Source: Stenogyne calaminthoides
Lineage: Eukaryota; Streptophyta; Magnoliopsida; Lamiales; Lamiaceae
Reading direction: 5' to 3'
NCBI GenBank assembly: GCA_037126765.1
Contig: JBBCBC010000037.1
Coordinates: forward strand, 11,351,263-11,415,262
Length of the DNA stretch: 64,000 nucleotides
The notes below the pieces were generated by a model. The model was given only the letters and a program-made list of their open reading frames with translations, searched no databases and was not told the origin of the DNA. Within the stretch, counting starts at the first letter, position 1, and each line of letters begins with the position of its first letter. Below are positions 50,047-60,220 of this stretch, one piece after another. Position numbers and translations under genes: made by a program.

Positions 50047-50647
50047 ATTATGATAATCCGCGTTCTTAGTAATTTCAAGATAAAAAATTTAATACTATTA
50101 TTAAAAAAAAAAAAGACAATTGTTCAAGAAGATAATATTAGTTTTATTTGAAAAATAATATTTTATGTGAATTTAAGTATTTTTTATACTAATTCTAAAA
50201 TATTACCCAAAAAAAATGTTTATCGTGACATATTTTAAAATTATAGTGGCAGGTTAAATATAGACATACATATGAGAGTAGATATGTTAACCTGATCTTC
50301 CAAGAATTGAAACCAATTAAATTATGTAATTAATAATCTTTATTTATCATTTGTTTGAAAAAAAATGTTGTAGGCGTATTTAGTTAGGACTATGAAAAGT
50401 ACTTTATCGTGTTTATTAAATTTAACTTCCTTTTAATATGTTGTAGGCGTATTGGGTCTATAAAAAGTATTTTGTTATGATTGTTAAATTTAACTTTTTA
50501 ATTTGCTTATGAATTCACAGTAAAAAGTGCAAGTTTTCTTTTTAAATTTAATAGTTATGACTTATGAGTTAGTAACCTGGAATGCAAATTGCTAGAAAAA
50601 ATATGACAATCCTGGATGCATATGCTAAATAGGGACCAACTAAAATA

Positions 50648-50884
50648 CTACCTCCATCTCGACTCTTCTTTCACATTTACTATTTTTTCGTATTTTAACG
50701 AGCAAATTTTTTATTAATATTTAAAATAATAAAATATTTTTTAAGAAAATATATAATAGATGAAAGGTACATTTATCATATTCCTTCTTAAAAATTATTT
50801 TATTATTTCAAATACTAATAAACAATTCACTCGCTAAAACACGAGAAAAAATATAATGTAAAAAAAGAGTTGAAATAGAGGGAG
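50648..50884. mobile_element. Stowaway-like MITE (237 bp), diverged
   Basis: Left CTACCTCCATCTCGACTC, right (other strand) CTCCCTCTATTTCAACTC, flanked by TA at 50646-50647 and 50885-50886. Inner arms are also inverted (attttttattaatatttaaa-type words). More diverged than the other two Stowaways here. Confidence 0.75.
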
Positions 50885-51684
50885 TATAACATTACACACA
50901 AACTCTCATGTTAAACTTATTCATGGTATAAAACTTACACTATTATATTTATAAATTGATACCACTACTTTTATAAATTAATATCAATAACAATTAATAT
51001 TTTAATCTTTATTTTATAAACATAATAATATTAGTTAATAACTATAATAATATTAATTTAAAAATATAATAGTATAAATTTCATATTATAAACAAGTTAC
51101 ATAAACTTACCCTACCTACATCTAAATAAACATTGTCCCAACTAAATAAATAGAACACACTATGAAAATGGAAATGCACGATATGCACATAATAAAATTA
51201 CACTAACAACCAATCTCACAACACAAGTTTATTTTCGATTTAAGATAACAGCGGAAATTTCGAGATAACAACCAATCTCTCACAAAACAAGTTTATTTCC
51301 GAATCAAGATAACAGTGGAAATAACTTTAAGACCATCAGAGTGAAAATAAAAATTCCAGTAAAATTTATCCCGTTATTTTCATGTTCAAGTCAAGATCAT
51401 AAATATACAGTCGGAATTCATCAAATGTAACGTGCAAATGAGCAACTTGTACCATGGAATAGCCCCCATATGATGAGATCGACAATATATCAACAAAGAA
51501 ACTGATCTATCTCGGATTACTGACAGAAAACTGAAGCAATGCATATCAAATATGCTCGGATACATAAGCTTGTTCGTTACATATATTCTGTTCAATGGTA
51601 GACACTTTTTTTATTATTAACACGACATTAGTATGATAGTATCACATCCAGCAACAAAGCCAATAAGTTCCTCACAGCGACGAA
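50885..51684. other. Intergenic sequence downstream of MSRB2-like gene
   Basis: AT-rich, with two related ~50-bp words (caaccaatctcacaa…caagtttatttyc) at 51209-51240 and 51266-51300. The part near 51684 should be the 3' UTR of the MSRB2-like gene. No gene seen. Confidence 0.5.
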
Positions 51685-53491
51685 TCAATTTGCTGGAGTG
51701 AATTTAAGGGATATACTATTGACACAATGGCGTTCGTCTGTGGGTGTAGGAAATCTTTCCCCTTTAAAGACGTGTCCCAGGTGTCCTCCGCAAGCAGCAC
51801 AAGTGATTTCTATCCTCCTTCCATCAGGATCGGGCTATAAAAGTACACCACATTAAGCACTGTCAAACTTGCTAATTGAAGATTTTCCAGATGTTCAAGA
51901 TGCACACAAAGTAAAGGGCTAAGAAGAAAAACTTACTGTTTGCTTTATGGCCCCAGGGAGACCCTCATAGAAAGCAGGCCAACCACAACCCGAGTCAAAT
52001 TTGGTAGTGGACTTATACAGGGGAGTTCCACATCCTGCACAATTGTATATGCCCTCCTCGTAGAACTTGTTATATTCCCCGGTACCAGGATACCTGATTT
52101 ATGCAGCTATATGAGCACAATCTCATGCAAAAATAGGCAACGTTATTGCTCATCTTGTTAAATATATTGTGCAATCATTTTCAGTTTTTCTTGTTATGAA
52201 GGAAAACGATGAGTTATATTTCGGCCTCGAGGTTAAGACAAGAAAGGGTTAACTAAGGATATACCTTATCCAATAAATCTCTTTCAACTACTCCCTGTGT
52301 CCCAAGATTACTTGAACACTTACCTTTTTACTCGTGTTTTAGCGAGCGAATTGTTTATTAGTATTTGAAATAATAAAGTGACTTTTAAGGTGGGGTATGA
52401 TAGTCTTACCCCTCCTCTATCATAATGCATTCTTAAAAATTACTTTATCATTAGATACTAATAAAAAAAACTCGCTTAAGCTAAAACACGAAATAAAACA
52501 AAGAATTTTAAGTCATTCCGGGACGGAGGGAGTACTATTTAACTCGTTTATGAATAGAAAACTGAAAGCTTAAGCTCGAAACTGAAAGTTGATATAAATT
52601 ATGACAACAGATTACGAGTCTTCCACCTCAAGTATATGACAATCGACAAGCATTAAGCTTAGCTATCTCTAAAATAACATCCCTTTTCACAACAAAAATT
52701 GAAATAACTCTTTCAACCTATACAGATAAATTGAATTGGTTTCTAGCGTATATGGGTAGAACAGATTGTAATTGAAAGAACCAGAAATTTAGCAACAAAA
52801 TGACCCTCTCATCAATTATGCCAATTAGTTCACCTTCCATGAGGGGAGGCAATGTTCAAAGTTCAACTTCAATTCCTTATCCTACAATATCTCATTTGCT
52901 AATATTATCAACAAAACTACAATGGACTTTTAGATTATGGAATATGAACTTCACTAAGCTCTTTGGCTTGCAAATTGGATGAACTACAACCTGTAAAATA
53001 TCAATCGTAATGATATCTTACAAACAAAGGCGACTGGAATTTGAAGAACTAAATCCATCGAGTACACAAAACTAACAGATGCAGAATTTCAGGAATCCAA
53101 ATAATCTTAAATCAATTTCATCACATCAGCAAAAACAGCAAAACAAATGTGCTATAAATCAAACTTACTCGGTGCCCTTCTGCCTCAAGATGCGGAACTG
53201 CTCCGGCGACAAAACAGCGCGCCACTCCTCCTCCGACTTCTGGACTGAACCTGGTGCGGCCATCGCCACCACAACCCCACTTCTGAAGCTCTTCTTATCC
53301 TGATTAAAACTCGACCCACAAAACCCAGTCGGTAAACTAGTTGTATACCTAATGGTTTTTGTAAATTCAGAACCGCGGGATTTAGGGATTTGGTTAATTG
53401 GGTTTGGTAGAAATCTTGGAAGAGGGCGGGCGTTGACAATCAACGTTCTAGAAGCTGCGAGTGGCGAGATTTTCAGTATTTGAGAGCCCAT
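51685..53491 (-). CDS. MSRB2: Plastid methionine-R-sulfoxide reductase B2-like, 3 exons, 209 aa
   Basis: Reduces methionine-R-sulfoxide in oxidised proteins back to methionine in chloroplasts. Exons (minus): 53491-53169, 52093-51937, 51834-51685; GT-AG, 630 nt, phase kept. Residues 1 to ~70 form a Ser/Arg-rich transit peptide. Mature part: EEEWRAVLSPEQFRILRQKG, YPGTGEYNKFYEEGIYNCAGCGTPLY with the first zinc CxxC, FDSGCGWPAFYEGLPGAI, ITCAACGGHLGHVFKGE with the second CxxC, and RHCVNSISLKF with the catalytic Cys. All key cysteines are present. Intron 1 holds a Stowaway MITE. Length matches plant MSRB2. Confidence 0.95.
52291..52532. mobile_element. Stowaway-type MITE in MSRB2 intron 1
   Basis: Begins CTCCCTGTGTCCCAAG and ends with GGGACGGAGGGAG, flanked by TA (52289-52290, 52533-52534). 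242 bp; arms match with some mismatches. Confidence 0.9.
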
Positions 53492-53901
53492 TGGGTTTGG
53501 GAGTTGGACGTATAATGTTTGAGATAAGTCTCATCTGTGGTTCACAAGATTGATAATCGGGAGTGTTTGGTCCACATGGAGTTTAGGGGAAGTGCTAGAA
53601 ATATTGAGATACAAAATATTTTATTCTTTATGGTTATGAAAATATTATATATGCATCACAAAATTTATAACAAAATGGTACCTGTAACCTAAAACATATG
53701 AACACACCCTAAAATTAAATATAATTTCAACCAGGAAATTTTGGATTAATAAATACCTTTTAAAATCATAATCTCGCGCCTTAAATAGAATTTTATTTTA
53801 ACTCTTTTTATTTATTTACATACTTATACTAGAAACAAAGCCAATAGAAGTTTGTTTTCAAAAAAAAAAAAAAAGCCAATAGAAGTTTAGTACCTTGCAT
53901 G

Positions 53902-54666
53902 TAGGCTTGGCAATGAGGCGGGGCGGGGCCGGGGACAACTCCCCATCCCCGTCCCCGCGAAATTCGGGGCGGGGACGGGGAATCCCCGCGAGTCATTCGG
54001 GGAATAAAGCGGCCCCATTCCCCGTCCCGCCGGGGAACAGCGGGGAATTCCACCCCCCCTTTTTTTTTTTAATTTGATTATTCACAAGTTTAATACAAAA
54101 TGCCTACAAATTCAAAGTACACATTTAACAACAACAACAACAAAAATTAAAAAATAGTTCAACAACAATAAAAATCTGAAATATAAATTTAAGCATACAA
54201 TATCAAAATAAAATTAAAAATAGTTCATTGTTCAACTCATTTTTTCTCTCCCATAATTAAGCACCTTCAAATCTCCATTTCACGTTCATACATATCAAGA
54301 TCCTCCTTAAAAATATAAATAATTTCAATGTTATATATATTAGTAAACTATTATTACAATAAATATTAAATACTTAGAGTGAATTAATTATAAAATAAAT
54401 AAATTATTACCTCCCCCAACTCATTATCAACATCATCAAGAAGTGTGGAACATTGCGAACGAGTAGTTGCTCCAATCTCTGAAATACCAAAAATAATTAT
54501 TAAAATAATACCTATATATTTACATATATAATATAATTATATATATATATATATTTAAATAATAATAAAAAGTTCAAAGTCATTTTAATCAGGCGGAATT
54601 ATTATCCCTATTACCCTTTTCGAAAAAAATCCCGTCCCATTTCCTGGATTCCCGATCCGAAGCCTA
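53902..54666. mobile_element. hAT-type element (765 bp) with GC-rich left arm
   Basis: CTTGCATG is duplicated on both sides (53894-53901, 54667-54674). Ends are TAGGCTTGGCAATG and, on the other strand, TAGGCTTCGGATCGGG. The first 150 bp are a dense run of ggggcgggg/ccccgtcccc words in an AT-rich genome; the rest is AT-rich without transposase. The 8-bp duplication fits hAT. Confidence 0.87.
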
Positions 54667-55138
54667 CTTGCATGATATAATTTGCATAATTAATGCCAAG
54701 GCCCAATTTAAAATTGTCCAACTCTTGTAAGTGGACTTCATGAGTCTGGGCCGTTGTGGTGGACTTAAGCACCGTTTGGTGGGTGGATTTAGGGATGGGG
54801 TAGGTCTGTAAATCCACCCCCATCTCATTCTCATCTCATGTTTGCTTGTATTTTCAGATATATTTTGGATACTCTGACCTGGGTATCTATGGCTTATTTT
54901 CTGGTCTGAGCTAATTGGTCAAGTTTTACTGTAATGTTATGGATACAGCGTGAACGCTAAGATTCAATTTCCAGATTTTTATGTTTATGGTAAATTTATG
55001 AGTGGTCTGTAGATTGGGAAAATTTTGTAAATTGTATGTTGCAAGCAAACAAAAGATGGATTTAGCTAACCAAATGTTAACAAATCCACCACATTTCAAC
55101 CGGGTCAACTAATATAATCAAGCTTAATATATACGCGT
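54667..55138. other. Interval between hAT and Harbinger elements
   Basis: Holds a weak candidate Tourist-like MITE (54767-55073) with only partial terminal similarity; otherwise no feature. Confidence 0.4.
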
Positions 55139-55358
55139 GGGCCCGTTTGCTTGACAATTATACGCCACATTGGGGATGATTATTGGGCCTATCCATCAGT
55201 AATTGGTGTTTGCTTGATTGAGAATAGGCCTGACAATTATTAGTGGCCCGCACTCGTTTTTGAGGGCTTGGCTTATTAATAATCGGCCCTCACCCCACCG
55301 ATTATTAATCCGTACGATTAAGCCCATTTCTTATTAACAGTAAATGTCCAAATTACCC

Positions 55359-55372
55359 CTCAACTATAAATA
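55359..55372 (+). promoter_or_regulatory. TATA-like promoter of the Harbinger element
   Basis: Word caactataaatacg follows aaattacccct. The same arrangement appears at about 10718 (aaaatatcccttcgg then tatataaat) and 31078 (aaaatacccctcg then tatataaa) in the two derivatives, which supports a conserved element promoter. Confidence 0.6.
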
Positions 55373-56611
55373 CGAGAACTCGGCCCAAATTTCACAAACT
55401 CTAGTAGTTACTTCAATCGTCCGCCTCTTTCCTCTCTCTGGTGCGAAAAAACCCTAGATCGGTGATTTGATTCGTCAGATCATTTTCCGACTACTTATTG
55501 GTTATACAAGTTTGGAGTATATTGTGACAATCTTATTCTTCGCGTGCGCTAATCGTTATCAGTTTTTGTTTTGACAGTGTGCACGCTGGAGAGGGTGAGC
55601 GATTTGGTGTAGAACTGTTCGAGAGAAGATTTTCAAGCCGAGAAAGGTACGATTATTGGGCTTGATCGTGATAAATAGAAAAACTATCTCGTTTTGATGC
55701 TCAATCCACATATTTGTCTCATATGATGGTTGGATTTTTTTTTCTGTTGAATGAACCGAAGTTTATCGAAATCAACTGCATTACTTATAAAAAAAACACT
55801 ACAAACACATAACTATTAAATATATTCATTAAAAGTTGATTTCTAAGCTGAGTGATAACAAATTACTCTGTAACTTTTATTTTTTGAAGTATTGGGTGTA
55901 ATATTTGGTCTGCATGTTGGAAACAAGCAGTGATGTTACATCGATTTTTGTACCGTGAGATGTTCTGAAAATTGAAAGGCACTATAAATCCATTACAAAC
56001 ACATATGCTAAAACTGATGATGCAATTTTAAAGGTTCTGTAATTTTAGGGTGTTGTAGAGGTTATCATTGTTGAAATGGTGAATGATAAACACATTTTTG
56101 TAAGACTTTGAGCCAGATTTATGATTTTGTTTGACTAATGTGACTGGAATTTTATTCTTGACCTTGAAATGGGATTGAGTTGTTAATGTTGATATCTGGA
56201 AACTTTTATTCTTTTATTACTGAACCTCATTTTTTTATTTTCTTCAAATGTCTTTGAATGAGAAATATGTAGTGCATATGAACCGCATATGAGAACCTTC
56301 TGATCCTTTTGTGGATTGTTCAGTCAATATTTACTTTGTTTTTTTAAAGTAGATGTGGGTATTGATGCATATCTCAACACCCTTTTTCTTTTTTTTTTAT
56401 ATGTTATGGGTACTTATTATATAAAACCACCCCTTTTATCTTACCCACAAAATTTGGTGCAGTATCCCATGGCACGTCTATGCAGAAGAAAGGCTGAGAT
56501 TGTCCTTGTATTGGAGGAAATTATTTTCCAAATTTTATTTATGATGGCAATGATGTATACACGGTATAGAGCTCTAGGAGGTACTAATTTAAGGCGATTG
56601 ATTGATATAGG

Positions 56612-57845
56612 ATGGCTGATAACATCCCAAAACAAATTTCCCACATGAATGACCTAGTTGGTTTAAGTGATACTGATTGTTTTGATAAATTAAGGATGAA
56701 TCGTTTGTGTTGTCTTCTAAGGCATTCGGGTGGGCTAGTTGATAGTAAATATGCGTCGGTAAAAGAACAAGTAGCTTACTTCTTGAGTGTGTTATCCCAT
56801 CACTCGAAGGTAAGGTGTGTTAGATTTGAATTCAAGCGTAGTGGTCAAACAATAAGTAAGCACTTTCACAAAGTGTTGACTGCTGTACTACGTTTCCATG
56901 GAATTCTACTTGCTACTCCTACACCAGTCGAAGAAGACTGCACTCATCCTCAATGGAGACATTTCAAGGTATTATTGCTATTATTTGATCTGCTCTCACA
57001 TGTTATGGCTTCTTTAAACTTACTAACTCAATTCAATACTGTAATTTAGTATGTCAAAATTCCTAGGGTTACTTGGGGCCTTGGATGACACCTACATTGA
57101 TGTTACAGTTTCGGAGAGTGATAAACCAAGGTATCGGACCAGAAAGGGCAGTCTATCTGTGAACGTACTTGCAACTTGTGATAGGAATATGCGGTTCATC
57201 TACATGTTAACTGGCTGGGAAGGTTCAGCTGCTGATGCACGTGTCCTTAGAGATGCAGTGACTAGGACCAATGGGTTCAAAGTTCCTCAGGGTAAGATAA
57301 CATCTAAATTTAGTTGCTACACTTTTTGCCAATGATCATAAACACATTATAATCTACTAATATGCCTTTTCATGTGTTTGTCTATAATAGATAAGTTCTA
57401 TTTGTGTGACAATGGTTACACAAATGGCGAAGGATTCTTGACACCGTACAAAATGGTTAGATATCATCCTAATGAGTGGGGAAACGGTCCTTCAACACCA
57501 CAGAACTACAAGGAGTACTACAACATGAACCATGCCAAGGCTCGTAATGTGATAGAGCGCACTTTCGGTTTGCTGAAGAAACAATGGGCTGTCTTGAGAA
57601 GCCCGTGCTTTTATCCCATCAAAGTTCAGAACAAGATAATCCTCGCTTGTGCCCTTCTACATAATTTCATCTGTAATGAAATGCCAGAGGATCCGTTATT
57701 GTATGACGATGAAGAGGTTGAGCTGAACAATGAGGAAAATGAAGAAGGACCATTCATAGAATTAATTAACTCTTCGCAAGCATGTACAGATTGGAGAGAC
57801 AATCTAGCTCATCAGATATTCAATAATTGGAGGGGGCCTGTGTGA
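56612..57845 (+). pseudogene. PIF/Harbinger transposase (DDE_Tnp_4 family), 3 exons, probably defective
   Basis: Cut-and-paste transposase. Exon 1 (56612-56968) has IPKQISHMNDLVGLSDTDCFDKLRMNR and RSGQTISKHFHKVL. Exon 2 (57067-57291) has GALDDTYIDV, where the family has GALDGT, so the first catalytic Asp is present but its neighbour is changed. Exon 3 (57391-57845) has YLCDNGYTNGEGFLTPY with the second Asp and NVIERTFGLLKKQW with the Glu, then LLHNFI. The exon 1/exon 2 junction is out of phase by one base with the only good acceptor (cctag|g at 57066), which suggests a one-base loss. Upstream sequence at 56469-56611 looks like the decayed N-terminal arginine/acidic part. Confidence 0.85.
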
Positions 57846-58096
57846 TTCGTTTTATGATTAAAGACTGTAATTTTAGGATTCCAATGATTTTTTTTTTGTT
57901 TCCAAAATTCTGAACTATTATGTTTTTTACTCTGTTTATTGTGGATGGTTGTCCGTATTTCTAAGTTCAGTTATTTAGTTGTTTAATGCCTTATAAGTTA
58001 ACTGTTATTTACTTGTGCACTTGTGTATGTTATTAATTTTATATATATTGGTTTACGTACATATAGTAATTTGTTTTTTATTGTTAATATTCTAGA

Positions 58097-58170
58097 TTTC
58101 GTGGATGGTGGGGCAACAACTGGTGGTGGGGGCCCCATTCGCACGAGGGTTGACAAGGGTCGTAGGGGTT
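58097..58170 (+). pseudogene. Start of the Myb/SANT-like second ORF of the Harbinger element, interrupted
   Basis: After an acceptor-like ttctag the reading is DFVDGGATTGGGGPIRTRVD followed by KGRRG, which resembles the lead-in to the Myb/SANT DNA-binding domain of the accessory protein of plant PIF elements. It stops exactly at the LTR start at 58171. The codon at which Met would be expected is GTG. The rest of the ORF should be found on the far side of the inserted retrotransposon. Confidence 0.55.
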
Positions 58171-59984
58171 TGTTGGTCCCGCCAAGAATGAGTTTACACG
58201 TGTATGGGGGAATCTGGCGTGTTCGATTTTTTAAAAAAGCTTTTTCTTCACCGGCATCGGAGGTCGGGATGTCTTGAGAATTTTGCCCGGAGAAGCACAA
58301 AATTGCCCCGAAAGAAAATCTTACGAGACAAATGATCCCGAATTTTCAAAAGCTTCTTCAGACAGCCTAACCGATCCCGAGTTTTATTAGAGATCCCGAG
58401 AAGCTTGGATCGATAATTATCTTCTCAATACTTTTCGAGAGTTAGTTCGGTTTTGGTAACTATCTCGTTTCTAGCTAATCAAGAGCTTGAATGGTTGGCC
58501 CTAAGTTTATACTGCTTTTAGCTTTTTATTGAAAATCTTCCTCTTTAACAAATCAGTGGTTAAGATTGTGATCAATTTGATGCAAGTTCAGTGGATTGGT
58601 TCCAACTGAATATCAGTAAATATGCTTTCGTTAAAAACATGCAATGATATATAGTCGCAAAGATGAAAAGCAAACAATACAACAATTATAAATGGTTCGT
58701 AGACCAAGCTCCTACATCCACTCTCTTTGACCTTCGAGAGAAAATCCTTACACACTTCTCCTAAAGCTTTCAGCCGACTCACCGCTTTCATTTAACTTTT
58801 CTACCTTGAGTTTTCTCCGACCGACTCACCGCAGCCTTACTAACTCAATCACACACAAGTTTTTCGACTACCACAAGAAGCTTTACTAACTTCTTCTGTA
58901 GTTTTACCTACCGACTAACCCGCAAAAAACTTACTCACTCTTTACAACTCTAACTCACCAACAAATCACACACACTCAAACTACCTTATCAAAGGGTTTG
59001 GGTTTGGGTTGGTTTCCAACTAGGGTGAAATATCCTTTACAATAAGAACAAATGCAAAGGTTAGGATATCTCTACTAAGCTTTGGATATATCTATCAAAT
59101 CTAGGCTTAGTGAATGAGCTCTCTCCAATGTGAAACACTTGGGAAATTCTAGGGTTTTTGAGTGCTTCAATTTGCAAGAAAACGAATGAGCTCTTGAGTT
59201 GCTGTAATTTCCGTAACCTCTCAATGTTGAAGGTCACTGGTATTTATAGGCAACTTCTCCAAGGTCACACTTGAAAAAAATATCTGTTGGAAGAGATAGC
59301 ATCAAGAGTTTCCTTTTTCTGGTTATTGATGAACGATTATTTTAAGGTTTGAACACACCCTTGCATGCTTTGGGAAATATGCAGTCATGTAGCCAATCAC
59401 CAATTTTTGTGAACTGAATTTTATCAGATCTGACATTTCTTCAGTGAGATGTCGTTTTCAGTGTCAGTAAAGTACAGTGATGTTGCCTCCTCATTGGTTG
59501 AAATCTTCTTTTGAACAGAGACAAACAAAACGGCTCTTATTAAGTTGACCTTTCTGATCTGATCTGTTCCTTAATGTCCACAAATGTCTAACATTATGTT
59601 TGTTTGTACTAGGAATTAACATAACACTATTTCATTTAGATATTGGTTCAGGGTCCTTTATGATCAGTACAAAACAGTCTTCAGGATCTTCGGGTTTTCA
59701 GGATTCTTCTGAGTCTTCAGGATTCTTCTGATTCTTCAAAGTCTTCTGAGTATTCGGGATTTTTTTGAGTTTTCAGAGCCTTCTGAGTCTTCGTCTTCTG
59801 AGTCTTCAGTACATTAAACTTCCCTAATCTATATCTGCTGACTATACATGGTGCAGATAATCTTGAGTCCTAATTTCTATTAAAACCTGATCCTGATCCT
59901 ATACTATCAAGATGTCCTGATATATGTCATACTCGGGGTTTTTGGATCTAATCAAAATCTTATATTTAAATTCATCTCCCAACA
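58171..59984 (-). repeat. 3' LTR of the Sirevirus-like element (1814 bp)
   Basis: Starts TGTTGG at 58171 and ends CCAACA at 59984, perfect 6-bp inverted termini. The long LTR fits Sireviruses. Positions 59680-59815 carry short repeats of 'ttcaggattcttctg/agtcttctgagt' near the U3 start. No start codon ORF of significance. Confidence 0.83.
59241..59248 (-). promoter_or_regulatory. TATA-like box in the Sirevirus LTR
   Basis: TATAAATA on the minus strand, about 740 bp after the LTR start, the only strong candidate for the U3 promoter. Confidence 0.5.
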
Positions 59985-59998
59985 ATTTCCCCATTTTT
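59985..59998 (-). other. Polypurine tract of the Sirevirus-like element
   Basis: AAAAAATGGGGAAAT on the minus strand lies directly before the LTR start; this primes plus-strand DNA synthesis. No TGG-starting primer-binding site exists on the plus strand at this border, which decides the orientation. Confidence 0.75.
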
Positions 59999-60220
59999 TA
60001 TGATGCCAAAACCATCTTGTTACATTTAAGAGAACCTAACCTATACTCAGGTTTCAGTTGTCTGTTACATTCAATATGGCATATCAAAAAGTAAGAACAT
60101 GTAAAAATAATGAGATATTATCTTGTAGTAACACAAAAGATAAAATTTTCATTGATGAAGGATAAGAATTAAAAAGTACAATGAAATTCAAAATAGAGGA
60201 CACATAAAATCAAAGAGTGT

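Larger units (their letters stand above)
55139..58170 (+). mobile_element. PIF/Harbinger element with transposase gene, cut by a retrotransposon
   Basis: Left terminus GGGCCCGTTTGCTTGAC resembles the Harbinger ends at 10502 and 30870. A TATA-containing promoter block (caactataaatacg, about 55360) and a leader follow, then the transposase gene (56612-57845) and the start of a second ORF that is interrupted at 58170. The right terminus must lie beyond the window. The TSD is not verifiable: the three bases before the left end are CGT, not TWA. Confidence 0.8.

Noticed and set aside
54767..55073. Tourist-like MITE
   Set aside because: TTA is present at both sides and both ends contain a TTTGGT word, but the terminal inverted repeat does not extend beyond that; support too weak to annotate.
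55139..55145. Verified target duplication of the transposase-bearing Harbinger
   Set aside because: The bases before the end are CGT and the right end is off-window, so no duplication can be claimed.
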